64,000 nt of DNA from Streptacidiphilus rugosus AM-16. Its GTDB lineage: Bacteria; Actinomycetota; Actinomycetes; Streptomycetales; Streptomycetaceae. Position numbers and translations under genes: made by a program. The stretch lies in the NCBI RefSeq assembly GCF_000744655.1, contig NZ_JQMJ01000004.1, forward strand, positions 3,224,001 through 3,288,000, given 5' to 3'. The notes below the pieces were generated by a model that did no database searches, was not told the DNA's origin, and was given only the letters and a program-made list of their open reading frames with translations. Below are positions 16,668 to 24,970 of this stretch, piece after piece (the first letter of the stretch is position 1; the number at the start of each line of letters is the position of its first letter).

Positions 16668-17948
16668 ATGCCAGCGGTCGCACGCACAGCAGCCAGCATC
16701 CGAACCTCGACTCCGTCTCCGACGACGTCCGCCACCGACGTCCGCCACCTTCCCGGCTCGCCCGGCCTGCGCCGGACGCAGCTCGCCCTGTTCGGCGCGG
16801 GCCTGGCGACCTTCCTGCTGCTCTACTCGACCCAGGCGCTGCTCCCCTCCCTCTCCGCGGGCCTGCACCTGACGCCGGGCCAGGCGAGCTGGACCGTCTC
16901 GGCCGCGTCCATCGGCCTGGCCGTCGCAGTGATCCCGATCAGCGCCCTGTCCGAGCGTTTCGGCCGGACCAGGATCATGACGGTCTCGGTCTTCGCCGCG
17001 GTCGCGATCGCGCTGGTGCTTCCGTTCACCGGAGACCTCGCCACGCTCACGGCCCTGCGCGCGCTGCAGGGCGTGGCCCTTGCCGGTCTCCCGGCGACGG
17101 CGATGGCCTACCTCGCCGAGGAGGTGCACCCCACGGCGCTGGCCTCGGCCATGGGTCTGTACGTCGCAGGGAACTCCATCGGCGGCATGAGCGGCCGACT
17201 GCTCTCCGGCGTGGTAGCAGGCGCCTACGGCTGGCGGGCGGGGCTGGCGACGGTGGCCGTCGCGGCGCTGGTCTGCGCGGTGGCCTTCCGGCTGCTGATC
17301 CCCCGCGCGCGGTGCTTCCGTCCCGGCCCGGTCAACCCGCGGGCCCTGTGGCGCACCGTCACCGGCCATGTGGCGAACCCGCTGCTGGCCCGGCTCTTCG
17401 CGCTGGGACTGCTGTTCATGACGGTCTTCGGCGCGGTGTACACGGTGCTCGGCTACCGCCTCGTCGCCGCTCCCTTCGGGCTGCCGCAGGGAGTCGCCAG
17501 CTCGATCTTCGTCGTCTACCTGGTCGGCACCCTCGCCTCCGCGGCGAGCGCCCGCGTCGGCGCCAGGCTCGGCCGCCGCGGCGCGCTGTACGCGGCGGTG
17601 GCCACGACCAGCCTGGGCCTGCTGCTCACCCTCCCGCAGTCGCTGACGCTGACCCTGATCGGCCTGGTCCTCATCACCGCGGGCTTCTTCACCGGCCACT
17701 GCGTCGCCTCGGCGGCGGTCGGCCGGACCGCGACCCACGGCCGCGCCCAGGCCTCGGCGCTCTACCTGGCCGCGTACTACCTCGGCAACAGCGTCGGCGG
17801 TGCGGCGGGCGCGGACGCGTACCACTCGGTCGGCTGGGTCGGCACGGTCGCCGTCGCCCTGGCGGCGATGGCCCTGGCGGGCGGTGTCACCTTCTACGGC
17901 ACCCTCCGCGCCCGCCCGTCGCGCCGGAGTCTCGGCGTGACGGCCTGA
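16668..17948 (+). CDS. MFS transporter (YnfM-like exporter)
   Basis: A 426-residue major facilitator with 12 predicted membrane segments. The loop 2-3 motif is SALSERFGRTRIM, and the repeat structure GFFTGHCVASAAVGR near the second half and GNSVGGAAG near the end are characteristic of the YnfM/Bcr-type exporters. The ATG at 16668 was preferred to an ATG at 16626 that would overlap the divergent promoter region. It likely exports a small toxic or antibiotic molecule sensed by the adjacent LysR regulator. Its TGA directly abuts the stop codon of the next, convergent gene, with no spacer. Confidence 0.9.
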   Translation: MPAVARTAASIRTSTPSPTTSATDVRHLPGSPGLRRTQLALFGAGLATFLLLYSTQALLPSLSAGLHLTPGQASWTVSAASIGLAVAVIPISALSERFGRTRIMTVSVFAAVAIALVLPFTGDLATLTALRALQGVALAGLPATAMAYLAEEVHPTALASAMGLYVAGNSIGGMSGRLLSGVVAGAYGWRAGLATVAVAALVCAVAFRLLIPRARCFRPGPVNPRALWRTVTGHVANPLLARLFALGLLFMTVFGAVYTVLGYRLVAAPFGLPQGVASSIFVVYLVGTLASAASARVGARLGRRGALYAAVATTSLGLLLTLPQSLTLTLIGLVLITAGFFTGHCVASAAVGRTATHGRAQASALYLAAYYLGNSVGGAAGADAYHSVGWVGTVAVALAAMALAGGVTFYGTLRARPSRRSLGVTA

Positions 17949-18509
17949 TCAACGTGTGGCGGCGACCGCCCTGACGGCCTGGTCGGCCTGGTCCAGCGCC
18001 CTGGTCGCCCTGGCCGCGTCGTCGGTGAGCGCCGCGGCGGAAGCCCCGCTGAGCCGGTCGGTGATGTACTGCAGGACGGCGAGGCTCCCGTCCATGAAGT
18101 GGGAGTTCCACGCGTCGAGCCCGGTGGTCGAGGTGATCCCGGCGTCCCACAGCGCGTGCTGGGCCTGGCCGTAGACACCGCCGGCCACCTGCTGCTCCCA
18201 GTCCATGTCGGGCTTCGCCCAGGCCAGGAGGGATCCCGGGTCGTTCCCCATCCGCTGTCCCGAGGCGAGCACGCCTCGCTCGTGGTCGTCGGCGCTCTGG
18301 AGGACGGCGGCCGCCTTGGCGCCCCCGACAGCCTTGGCCGGCGTCGCATGCACGGCTGTGGGCCGCTGGGTCGACACGGGCGTCGCCATCGACCGCGCGA
18401 CCTTCGCTGTGACGACCGGCGCTGCCGCCGAGCGGCCGGCGACGCCCGCACCGCAGCCCGTGAGCGCCAGCACGCCGATCAGTCCGCCCGCGGCGATGGC
18501 TGCGCGCAT
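17949..18509 (-). CDS. Lipoprotein of unknown function
   Basis: A 186-residue lipoprotein with lipobox L16-T17-G18-C19. The mature part is Ala-rich and mostly helical (GAKAAAVLQSADDHERGVL, WDWEQQ-like, LDAWNSHFMDGSLAVLQYITDRLSG, ALDQADQAVRAVAATR). No domain was recognised. The ATG 18507-18509 was chosen because it begins the signal peptide; upstream in-frame codons read through non-coding sequence. It is convergent with the MFS gene, the two stop codons being immediately adjacent at 17948/17949, so each transcript must run into the other gene. Confidence 0.75.
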   Translation of the reverse strand: MRAAIAAGGLIGVLALTGCGAGVAGRSAAAPVVTAKVARSMATPVSTQRPTAVHATPAKAVGGAKAAAVLQSADDHERGVLASGQRMGNDPGSLLAWAKPDMDWEQQVAGGVYGQAQHALWDAGITSTTGLDAWNSHFMDGSLAVLQYITDRLSGASAAALTDDAARATRALDQADQAVRAVAATR

Positions 18510-18769
18510 GGTGGATCCCCGTTCGATCTTTCCCGCCCCGATGGTGTCGCAAGATCGTACTGGCCTGGCGGTTCCGGGGTACTCGTCGAGTGGGTGGTGC
18601 AGGTGCGGCCGGCAGGCGATTCCGTCCGGCTCGGGCCGCACGCCGCACGCCGCACGGCGACGCGCCGCTCGAGCCGGGCCGAGGCGTGGCGCTGCCCGGC
18701 ACGCTGAGGGTCCGCCCTCAGCACCGCAGGGGCCGCCGCCTTCGCGTCGCCGACCGCGCTCACAACTCG

Positions 18770-19228
18770 TCAGGACGCCGGTGTCGACCGCCTGATCATG
18801 AAGACGTCCACCGGGTCCTCCGACTCCTGCGTGAAGCCGTGCCGCTCGTACAGCCGGCGGGCCTGGCTGCCCTGGAGCACGTTCAGGCGGACCGCACGGC
18901 CCTCCGCGTCCGCGCGGCGCAACAGCGCGTCGAGGACGGCCGAGCCTATGCCGCGGCCCTGGACGTCGGGGTCGAGGTAGAAGTGCTCCAGCCAGTAGGC
19001 GTCGGCGGCGGGTCGCAGGGCCACGCAGCCGACGAGCCTCCCTTCCGCCTCGATCACCGCGGTGTGGCCCGACTCGAAGCCGTCCCTGAACCGCTGACGC
19101 ACGCGGTGGGGGTCGTAGCGGCCGAGCCGTTCCAGGTCCGGCCGCATCACGACCGCGCGGATCTCCGCCACCAGCTCCACGTCCGCCGCGACCGCCGGTC
19201 TGATCGTCCAGTTCTCCATGATCGGCAT
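18770..19228 (-). CDS. GNAT-family N-acetyltransferase
   Basis: A 152-residue acetyltransferase. The acetyl-CoA pyrophosphate-binding motif is in DPDVQGRGIGSAVLDALL and the core strands VGCVALRPAA and LNVLQGSQARRLYERHGF follow the GNAT order. The start at ATG 19228 or ATG 19219 is uncertain because neither has a good ribosome site. It stands alone, divergent from the phosphodiester-glycosidase-like gene by 99 bp. The substrate (small amine or protein) cannot be assigned. Confidence 0.88.
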   Translation of the reverse strand: MPIMENWTIRPAVAADVELVAEIRAVVMRPDLERLGRYDPHRVRQRFRDGFESGHTAVIEAEGRLVGCVALRPAADAYWLEHFYLDPDVQGRGIGSAVLDALLRRADAEGRAVRLNVLQGSQARRLYERHGFTQESEDPVDVFMIRRSTPAS

Positions 19229-19327
19229 GCTACGGCGGTGCGCCGTGCGGGTGACCTTCCGTCCGGGACCTCTCCCAACTGGGTACCGCCCAGTGGATCC
19301 CTGCGCCGAGCGAAGAGAGAGGTGACC

Positions 19328-20551
19328 ATGCCGGAGTCCGGCGAAACGCCCGGTGACGCGGCCGCCCCCGCACCGTCGGAACCGCGGTCGACTCGCCGCC
19401 GCCGACTGCGCTGGGCCGCCCTCGGCACCGCGCTCGTCCTGGCCGGAACCGCCGGCTGGTGCGTCCAGGACGCGCTCACCGCGCCCGGACGCGGCAGCGC
19501 GCAGACGAAGCTGGCCCACTGGGGTCGCTGCCACGGCCTGTCCACCGTCGTCGATCTCGTCGACAACCGGCACCAGCCCGCCGCCGCGCACGACGCCTGC
19601 GGCACCGCGATCGCGACCGTACACGCCGCGCCGGTCCGGCCCAGGCCGAAGCCGACGCCCACCGTCCCGCCGATCCCGCTGCACGCGGCGGTCCAGCCGC
19701 TGGTCTCGCCCGCGCTCCCTGGCGAGGGGGTGTTCAAGCCGCTGTCACTGGTCGACGGCCAGCCGGCGATCCAGAGCGCGACGGTCCGGCCCGACGCCAC
19801 GGACACCGAATTCATGATCGGCGTCGTCTGGATGAAGCAGCACGACCTCCGCTTCGACCTGCACCCCGGCGTCTCCGAGCCCGGCGGCAACTGGACCGTC
19901 CCGGCCACCATCGCGCCCGGTCGGCGCACCGGTCTGCTGGCCGCCTACAACGGCGGCTTCAAGGTCTCCAACGGCGACTCGCACGGCGGCTTCTACCTCG
20001 ACGGCCGGACCATCGGCGAACTGCGCGACGGCGCGGCCTCCGAGGTCTTCCACCGCGACGGCACGGTCACCGTGGGCGTGTGGGGACAGGACGCGCGGAT
20101 GGCCCCCGACGTGGTCGGCGTGCGCCAGTGCCTGGTCCCGCTGGTGCGCAACGGCCGGGTCACCGAGGACGCGCTCTACGGCGGCACCAGCACCTGGGGC
20201 TTCACCGACGGCGGCTACGCCGTCGTGCCGCGGTCGGGCGTCGGCATCGACCGCAACGGCGAGCTGATCTACGTCGGCGGCCGCGCACTGACCGTCCAGT
20301 CGCTCGCGACGATGCTCCAGCGCGCGGGCGCGGTCACCGCGATGATGCTGGACATCAACCTCAGCTGGCCGTCGTTCATCTCCTACGACTCCACCAAGAA
20401 CCCGCACGACCCGGTCCCGCACAACATCGTCAACTTCGTCCGCGACCCCACCCGCTACTACGACTACTCCAGCCGCGACTTCGTGGCGGTCTACGCCCGC
20501 ACACCCGCGACGACCGTGACGACGACGGCCCGGGGACAGGCAGGACGCTGA
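19328..20551 (+). CDS. Membrane-anchored phosphodiester glycosidase (NAGPA-like) protein
   Basis: A 407-residue protein with ATG 19328 preceded by AGAGAGG. After a short cytoplasmic head rich in Arg there is one signal-anchor segment (LRWAALGTALVLAGTAGW, residues about 28-45). A Pro-rich linker leads to a NAGPA-type domain in the last 200 residues (AAYNGGFKVSNGDSHGGFYLDGR, GVRQCLVPLVRNG, WGFTDGGYAVVPRSGVGID, MMLDINLSWPSFISYD). The family includes phosphodiester alpha-GlcNAcase and bacterial envelope proteins that act on phosphate-linked sugars. An extracytoplasmic role in cell-wall polymer turnover is an inference. Confidence 0.85.
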   Translation: MPESGETPGDAAAPAPSEPRSTRRRRLRWAALGTALVLAGTAGWCVQDALTAPGRGSAQTKLAHWGRCHGLSTVVDLVDNRHQPAAAHDACGTAIATVHAAPVRPRPKPTPTVPPIPLHAAVQPLVSPALPGEGVFKPLSLVDGQPAIQSATVRPDATDTEFMIGVVWMKQHDLRFDLHPGVSEPGGNWTVPATIAPGRRTGLLAAYNGGFKVSNGDSHGGFYLDGRTIGELRDGAASEVFHRDGTVTVGVWGQDARMAPDVVGVRQCLVPLVRNGRVTEDALYGGTSTWGFTDGGYAVVPRSGVGIDRNGELIYVGGRALTVQSLATMLQRAGAVTAMMLDINLSWPSFISYDSTKNPHDPVPHNIVNFVRDPTRYYDYSSRDFVAVYARTPATTVTTTARGQAGR

Positions 20552-20594
20552 GGTCCTGCCCGGCCACGGGCCGTGCTCCTGTTCCGCCCTGCGG

Positions 20595-21878
20595 TCAGGC
20601 GATCCGGTCCAGCACGATGGGGGTCGGCCGGTACGACGTCCCCTCCGCGCCGACGGTGATCGCGTCCGGCGCGGCGAGGGCCTCCAGGGCGTAGTCGAAG
20701 CGCTCGGGGGTGTCCGTGTGCAGGGTCAGCAGCGGCTGGCCGGCGGTGACGCGGTCGCCCGGCTTGGCGTGGAGTTCGACGCCCGCGCCCGCCTGCACCG
20801 GGTCCTCCTTGCGCGCGCGGCCCGCGCCGAGACGCCAGGCCGCGACGCCGACGGCGTAGGCGTCGAGACCGGTGAGCACGCCGGTGGCCGGGGCGGTGAG
20901 CACGTGCTGTTCGCGAGCGACCGGCAGGGCCGCGTCAGGGTCCCCGCCCTGGGCGGAGATCATGCGACGCCAGTGGTCCATCGCCGAGCCGTCCTTCAGC
21001 GCGGTCTCAGGGTCCTTTCCGGTGACGCCCGCCGCGGCCAGCATCTCGCGCGCCAGCGCGAGCGTCAGCTCCACGACGTCGGCCGGGCCGCCGCCCGCCA
21101 GCACCTCGACCGACTCCCGCACCTCCAGCGCGTTGCCGGCCGTCAGGCCGAGCGGGGTGCTCATGTCGGTCAGCAGCGCGACGGTGTTGACGCCGGCGTT
21201 GGTGCCCAGCCCGACCATGGTGCGGGCGAGCTCCTGCGCGTCAGCGAGGTTCTTCATGAAGGCGCCCGAGCCGACCTTCACGTCCAGCACCAGCGCGCCG
21301 GTGCCCTCGGCGATCTTCTTCGACATGATCGAGGAGGCGATCAGCGGGATTGCCTCGACCGTGCCGGTGACGTCCCGCAGGGCGTAGAGCTTCTTGTCGG
21401 CGGGGGCGAGCCCGTCGCCCGCCGCACAGATGACCGCACCGGCCTCGCGCAGCACGTGCATCATCTCGTCGTTGGAGAGCAGCGCCCGCCAGCCGGGGAT
21501 CGACTCCAGCTTGTCCAGCGTCCCGCCGGTGTGCCCGAGGCCGCGCCCGGAGAGCTGCGGCACGGCCGCGCCGCAGGCGGCGACGAGCGGCGCGAGCGGA
21601 AGGGTGATCTTGTCGCCGACGCCGCCGGTGGAGTGCTTGTCGCTGGTGGGCAGCGGCAGCGCGGAGAAGTCCATCCGGACGCCGGAGCGGATCATCGCCT
21701 CGGTCCAGCGGGAGATCTCGCGCAGATTCATCCCGTTCAGCAGGATCGCCATGGCGAGAGCGGACATCTGCTCGTCGGCGACCTCGCCGCGCGTGTAGGC
21801 GTCGATGACCCAGTCGATCTGAACATCGGTCAACTCGGCGCGGTCGCGCTTCGCGCGGATGACGGAGATGGCGTCCAC
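20595..21878 (-). CDS. deoA: thymidine (pyrimidine-nucleoside) phosphorylase
   Basis: A 427-residue phosphorylase that converts thymidine or deoxyuridine plus phosphate to the base and 2-deoxyribose-1-phosphate. Conserved elements include VIRAKRDRAELT, AYTRGEVADEQMSALAMAI, SDKHSTGGVGDK (phosphate site), GRGLGHTGGTLDKLESIPG and KKIAEGTGALVLDVKVGSGAFMK. GTG 21876-21878 was chosen (MDAISVIR) with GGAG upstream. It is separated from cdd by 284 bp holding an intergenic repeat, and has its own operator just upstream, so it is a separate unit. Its product reaches DeoC after isomerisation to deoxyribose-5-phosphate by a phosphopentomutase not seen here. Confidence 0.95.
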   Translation of the reverse strand: MDAISVIRAKRDRAELTDVQIDWVIDAYTRGEVADEQMSALAMAILLNGMNLREISRWTEAMIRSGVRMDFSALPLPTSDKHSTGGVGDKITLPLAPLVAACGAAVPQLSGRGLGHTGGTLDKLESIPGWRALLSNDEMMHVLREAGAVICAAGDGLAPADKKLYALRDVTGTVEAIPLIASSIMSKKIAEGTGALVLDVKVGSGAFMKNLADAQELARTMVGLGTNAGVNTVALLTDMSTPLGLTAGNALEVRESVEVLAGGGPADVVELTLALAREMLAAAGVTGKDPETALKDGSAMDHWRRMISAQGGDPDAALPVAREQHVLTAPATGVLTGLDAYAVGVAAWRLGAGRARKEDPVQAGAGVELHAKPGDRVTAGQPLLTLHTDTPERFDYALEALAAPDAITVGAEGTSYRPTPIVLDRIA

Positions 21879-21919
21879 GTGCACTCCATGGTTGTGCGAA
21901 GGGGGAGACAGACAGAACT

Positions 21920-21931
21920 CTACGCGCGTAA
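21920..21931. promoter_or_regulatory. Palindromic operator upstream of deoA
   Basis: CTACGCGCGTAA, a perfect TACGCGCGTA core with one mismatch at the last base, 41 bp before the deoA start. Third member of the shared operator set. Confidence 0.7.
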
Positions 21932-22029
21932 CCGTCAGTTGCAAGCGCGGCAGGGGCGCGAGGCTGTGCTGTGCGGCTTCGGCGCGTGGGCGGCGCGACG
22001 AGCCCGGGCAGACGGGTCGCTCGCAACGC

Positions 22030-22135
22030 CCAGGGGCGCGAGGAACTGCGCGACGAACCACCGAAGTGGTGTGTCGCCGAACGAGCAGGGCCATCCCGAC
22101 CGGATGGTTGCTCGCGCAGTTCCCCGCGCCCCTGG
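22030..22135. repeat. Intergenic palindromic repeat, copy 3 (type A)
   Basis: Left arm CCAGGGGCGCGAGGAACTGCGCG and right arm CGCGCAGTTCCCCGCGCCCCTGG pair with a single G-T difference. A partial left arm (GCAGGGGCGCGAGG) is also present near 21951. The copy sits between deoA and cdd. Confidence 0.8.
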
Positions 22136-22162
22136 AGGTGCGACCGGTTGCGGCAACGAAGG

Positions 22163-22558
22163 TCAGAGCCGTTCGGGTCCGAAGGCGTCCGGGAGCAGCT
22201 CGCTCAGCGGGCGGATGCCCGAGACCGACTCCACGATCAGCTCCGCGCCGCCGTGCTCCCACAGCAGCTGCCGGCAGCGACCGCACGGCATCAGCGGATC
22301 GCCGTTGCGGTCGCAGCAGGTGAACGCCACCAGTCGCCCGCCGCCGGTGGCGTGCAGGGCGGACACCAGTCCGCACTCCGCGCACAGCCCCAGCCCGTAC
22401 GACGCGTTCTCGACGTTGCACCCGCTGACGATCCGCCCGTCCTCGACCAGGGCCGCCGCGCCGACCGGGAAGCCGGAGTACGGCGCGTACGCGCGCGCCA
22501 TGGCCTCCCGGGCGGCGGCCCGCAGCGCGTCCCAGTCGACGGCGGCGGCCAGGGTCAC
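22163..22558 (-). CDS. cdd: cytidine deaminase
   Basis: A 131-residue tetrameric-type cytidine deaminase. Zinc ligands are the cysteines in CAECGLVSAL, with the catalytic glutamate in CAE, and the pair in PCGRCRQLLWE. The substrate motif is GCNVENASYG. The GTG at 22556-22558 overlaps the stop codon of the upstream permease (GTGA), so import and deamination are translationally coupled. It converts cytidine and deoxycytidine to uridine and deoxyuridine, the substrates of pyrimidine phosphorylase. Confidence 0.95.
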   Translation of the reverse strand: MTLAAAVDWDALRAAAREAMARAYAPYSGFPVGAAALVEDGRIVSGCNVENASYGLGLCAECGLVSALHATGGGRLVAFTCCDRNGDPLMPCGRCRQLLWEHGGAELIVESVSGIRPLSELLPDAFGPERL

Positions 22559-23790
22559 TTCCCCTGCCCCTTCCGGTACGGCATGCCGTCCGCCTTGGGC
22601 ATCCGCAGCCGCTGCGAGGCGAAGGCCAGCACGACCAGCGTGATGACGTAGGGCGAGCAGTTGACCAGAGCCGGCGCCACGTCGTGGACGCTGGCCCACC
22701 AGCCGCCGAAGAGCCCGGCGAAGACGGCATAGATGATCGTCTGCCTGTACTCCTTCGCCAGCAGCTTCTTCAGCGCGATCGCGGCCAGCAGCACGCAGAC
22801 GCCGAGCAGCAGCGCGTGCACCGCGTCACTGCCGCGCAGCTGCAGCGAGTCGGTGTAGCCGAAGAGCATCGCGCCGAGCGCCATGCCGCCGACACGCCAG
22901 TTGCCGAAGATCAGCGCGGCGAGGCCGATGAAGCCGCGGCCTCCGGTCTGACCGTCCTGGTAGACGTTCGAGGAGACCATCACCATGAAGACGCCGCCCA
23001 GACCGGCCAGCGCGCCGGAGACGACCACCGCGATGTACTTGTACTTGTAGACGTTGACGCCCAGCGACTCCGCGGCCGTCGGGTTCTCGCCGCAGGACCG
23101 CAGACGCAGGCCGAACGGCGTGCGCCACAGCAGGAAGTACGTGCCCACCAGCAGCGCGATCGCGAGCACCGTCAGCACGGACAGGCCGGTGACGAAGCCG
23201 CCGATGATGCCGGCCAGGTCGGAGACGAAGAACCAGTGGTGCGCCTCGAGCTTGGTCAGCCAGGGCGAGATCCCGGGGATGTTCCAGGAGGAGAGCGAGG
23301 CGAGCGGCGGGGACTGCTTGGAGCCGACCACCTTCTGGAAGGTCTGCGAGGCCAGGTACTCGGTGGCGCCCAGGGCCAGCAGGTTGATCGCGACACCCGA
23401 GACGACGTGGTCGACGGTGAAGGTGACCGTCACGATCGCGTGCAGCAGGCCGCCGAGCGCACCGCCGATGACGCCGCACAGCACGCCGGCCCAGGCACCC
23501 CAGTGCCAGGAACCCCAGGCGCCGAAGAAGGTGCCGAGGATCATCATGCCTTCGAGGCCGATGTTGACCACGCCGGAACGCTCGGACCAGAGGCCGCCGA
23601 GACCGGCCATGCCGATCGGCACGGCCAGCGCCAGCGTGCCGCCCACCTGACCGGAGGAGGTCAGGTCGGTCGCGCCGGTGATGGCGCGGACCGCGGAGAC
23701 GCCGATCAGCGCGGCCGCGACGAGGAGGTAGGCGGTCGAGCGGCGCATGCCGACCCGCTTGCCGTTCGTGACTGCGGTGGGCGAGCTCAT
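22555..23790 (-). CDS. Nucleoside ABC transporter permease (second)
   Basis: A 411-residue permease of the BMP/nucleoside branch of branched-chain-type transporters. There are about ten membrane segments; conserved stretches are NIGLEGMMILGTFFGAWG, VSGVAINLLALGATEYL, RLRSCGENPTAAESLGVNV (the coupling loop to the ATPase) and GRGFIGLAALIFGNW. It overlaps the upstream permease by an ATGA (23787-23790). The frame also stays open in the upstream direction across the other permease, but that reading is spurious. It works with the ATPase and BMP lipoprotein to import nucleosides. Confidence 0.93.
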   Translation of the reverse strand: MSSPTAVTNGKRVGMRRSTAYLLVAAALIGVSAVRAITGATDLTSSGQVGGTLALAVPIGMAGLGGLWSERSGVVNIGLEGMMILGTFFGAWGSWHWGAWAGVLCGVIGGALGGLLHAIVTVTFTVDHVVSGVAINLLALGATEYLASQTFQKVVGSKQSPPLASLSSWNIPGISPWLTKLEAHHWFFVSDLAGIIGGFVTGLSVLTVLAIALLVGTYFLLWRTPFGLRLRSCGENPTAAESLGVNVYKYKYIAVVVSGALAGLGGVFMVMVSSNVYQDGQTGGRGFIGLAALIFGNWRVGGMALGAMLFGYTDSLQLRGSDAVHALLLGVCVLLAAIALKKLLAKEYRQTIIYAVFAGLFGGWWASVHDVAPALVNCSPYVITLVVLAFASQRLRMPKADGMPYRKGQGK

Positions 23791-24968
23791 GCCGCCGCCT
23801 CCTTGTTGGTGGAGCCGGCCGCCTGGGCAGCCGCGGCGGCGAGTTCGCGGCCGACCCTGGACTGCTGGCGCTTGAGACCGTAGCGGCGGACCACCTCGTA
23901 GGCGACGACCACCGAGATGACGATGGTGCCCTCGATGATCAGCACGATCTCGGGCTGGAAGCCGTCGAAGCCCAGCTGGTTGGAGGCGCGGTCGAAGGCG
24001 CCCCACATCAGCGCGCCGAGCGCGATGCCGATCGGGTTGTTCCGCCCGAGCAGCGCGATCGCGATGCCGGTGAACCCGACGCCCGAGGGGAAGGTCAGGT
24101 TGTAGCTGCCCGCGTCCTGCAGCAGCTCGGGGACGCCGGTCAGACCGGCCAGACCACCCGAGAGCAGCAGCGCGATGAGGATCATCTTCTTGGTGTTGAC
24201 GCCGGAGGCCTGCGCCGCGCCGTCCGACTGACCGGCGGTGCGCAGGTCGAAGCCGAAGCGCGTACGCGCGAGCAGCAGGTGGAAGCCGACGCCCAGGAGC
24301 GCCGCGATGATGACGAAGCCCCAGATGTTGCCGCCGTAGGTGCTGATGGTGAAGAACATCGCGCTCGCGGGCAGCGGCTTGGTGCTGACGTTGTTGCTGC
24401 CGGGCGCCTGGAAGCCGAGGGTGTTCGGCTGGAGCAGGTACGCGATCAGGTTGATGGCGATGTAGTTCAGCATGATCGAGGCGATGACCTCGTTCACGCC
24501 GCGGGTCACCTTCAGCACAGCGACGATGCCGGCGTACAGCGCACCGGCGACGACGCCGGCCACGATCGCCAGGATGATCTTGATCGGGCCCGGGGCGCCG
24601 ACGATGCCCGCGACGTACGCGGCGAAGAAGACGCCGATCTTGTACTGGCCCTCGACGCCGATGTTGAAGATGTTCATCCGGAAGCCGAGCGCCACGGCCA
24701 GACCGGCCAGGAAGTAGGTCGTGGCCCGGTTGAGAATGGCGACCGTGGAGTCCGGGTGGATGTCGTAGCTGAAGATGTCGCTCAGCGCGAGCGTCGGGCT
24801 CTGCCCGGAGATCAGCAGCACGATCGTGGTGACCAGGGCCGCGAACAGGATCGCCAGCACGGGCGCGGCGATCGCGAGCCCGATGCGCTCCCAGTCGAGA
24901 CGGTCGAAGTAGGCGCGCACGCGGGAGCTCGAAGACCCCGCCGTGCCCGCGCTCTGGTTGTCGCTCAT
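23787..24968 (-). CDS. Nucleoside ABC transporter permease (first)
   Basis: A 393-residue paralogous permease with the same order of motifs: MNIFNIGVEGQYKIGVFFAAYV, VNEVIASIMLNYIAINLIAYLL, DLRTAGQSDGAAQASGVN (coupling loop) and PSGVGFTGIAIALLGRNNP. The ATG at 24968 has GGAG with 5 bases of spacing and is preferred to a GTG at 24974 that overlaps the ATPase stop. Its own stop overlaps the next permease start. The Ala/Gln-rich C-terminal tail (AAAAAQAAGSTNKEAAA) is unremarkable. The two permeases form the heterodimeric channel. Confidence 0.93.
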   Translation of the reverse strand: MSDNQSAGTAGSSSSRVRAYFDRLDWERIGLAIAAPVLAILFAALVTTIVLLISGQSPTLALSDIFSYDIHPDSTVAILNRATTYFLAGLAVALGFRMNIFNIGVEGQYKIGVFFAAYVAGIVGAPGPIKIILAIVAGVVAGALYAGIVAVLKVTRGVNEVIASIMLNYIAINLIAYLLQPNTLGFQAPGSNNVSTKPLPASAMFFTISTYGGNIWGFVIIAALLGVGFHLLLARTRFGFDLRTAGQSDGAAQASGVNTKKMILIALLLSGGLAGLTGVPELLQDAGSYNLTFPSGVGFTGIAIALLGRNNPIGIALGALMWGAFDRASNQLGFDGFQPEIVLIIEGTIVISVVVAYEVVRRYGLKRQQSRVGRELAAAAAQAAGSTNKEAAA

Positions 24969-24970
24969 GC

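Noticed and set aside
20552-20594. Short GCCCG/CGGGC hairpin as terminator between the glycosidase-like gene and deoA
   Set aside because: Only about 5 bp of stem with GC-rich surroundings; not distinguishable from background.
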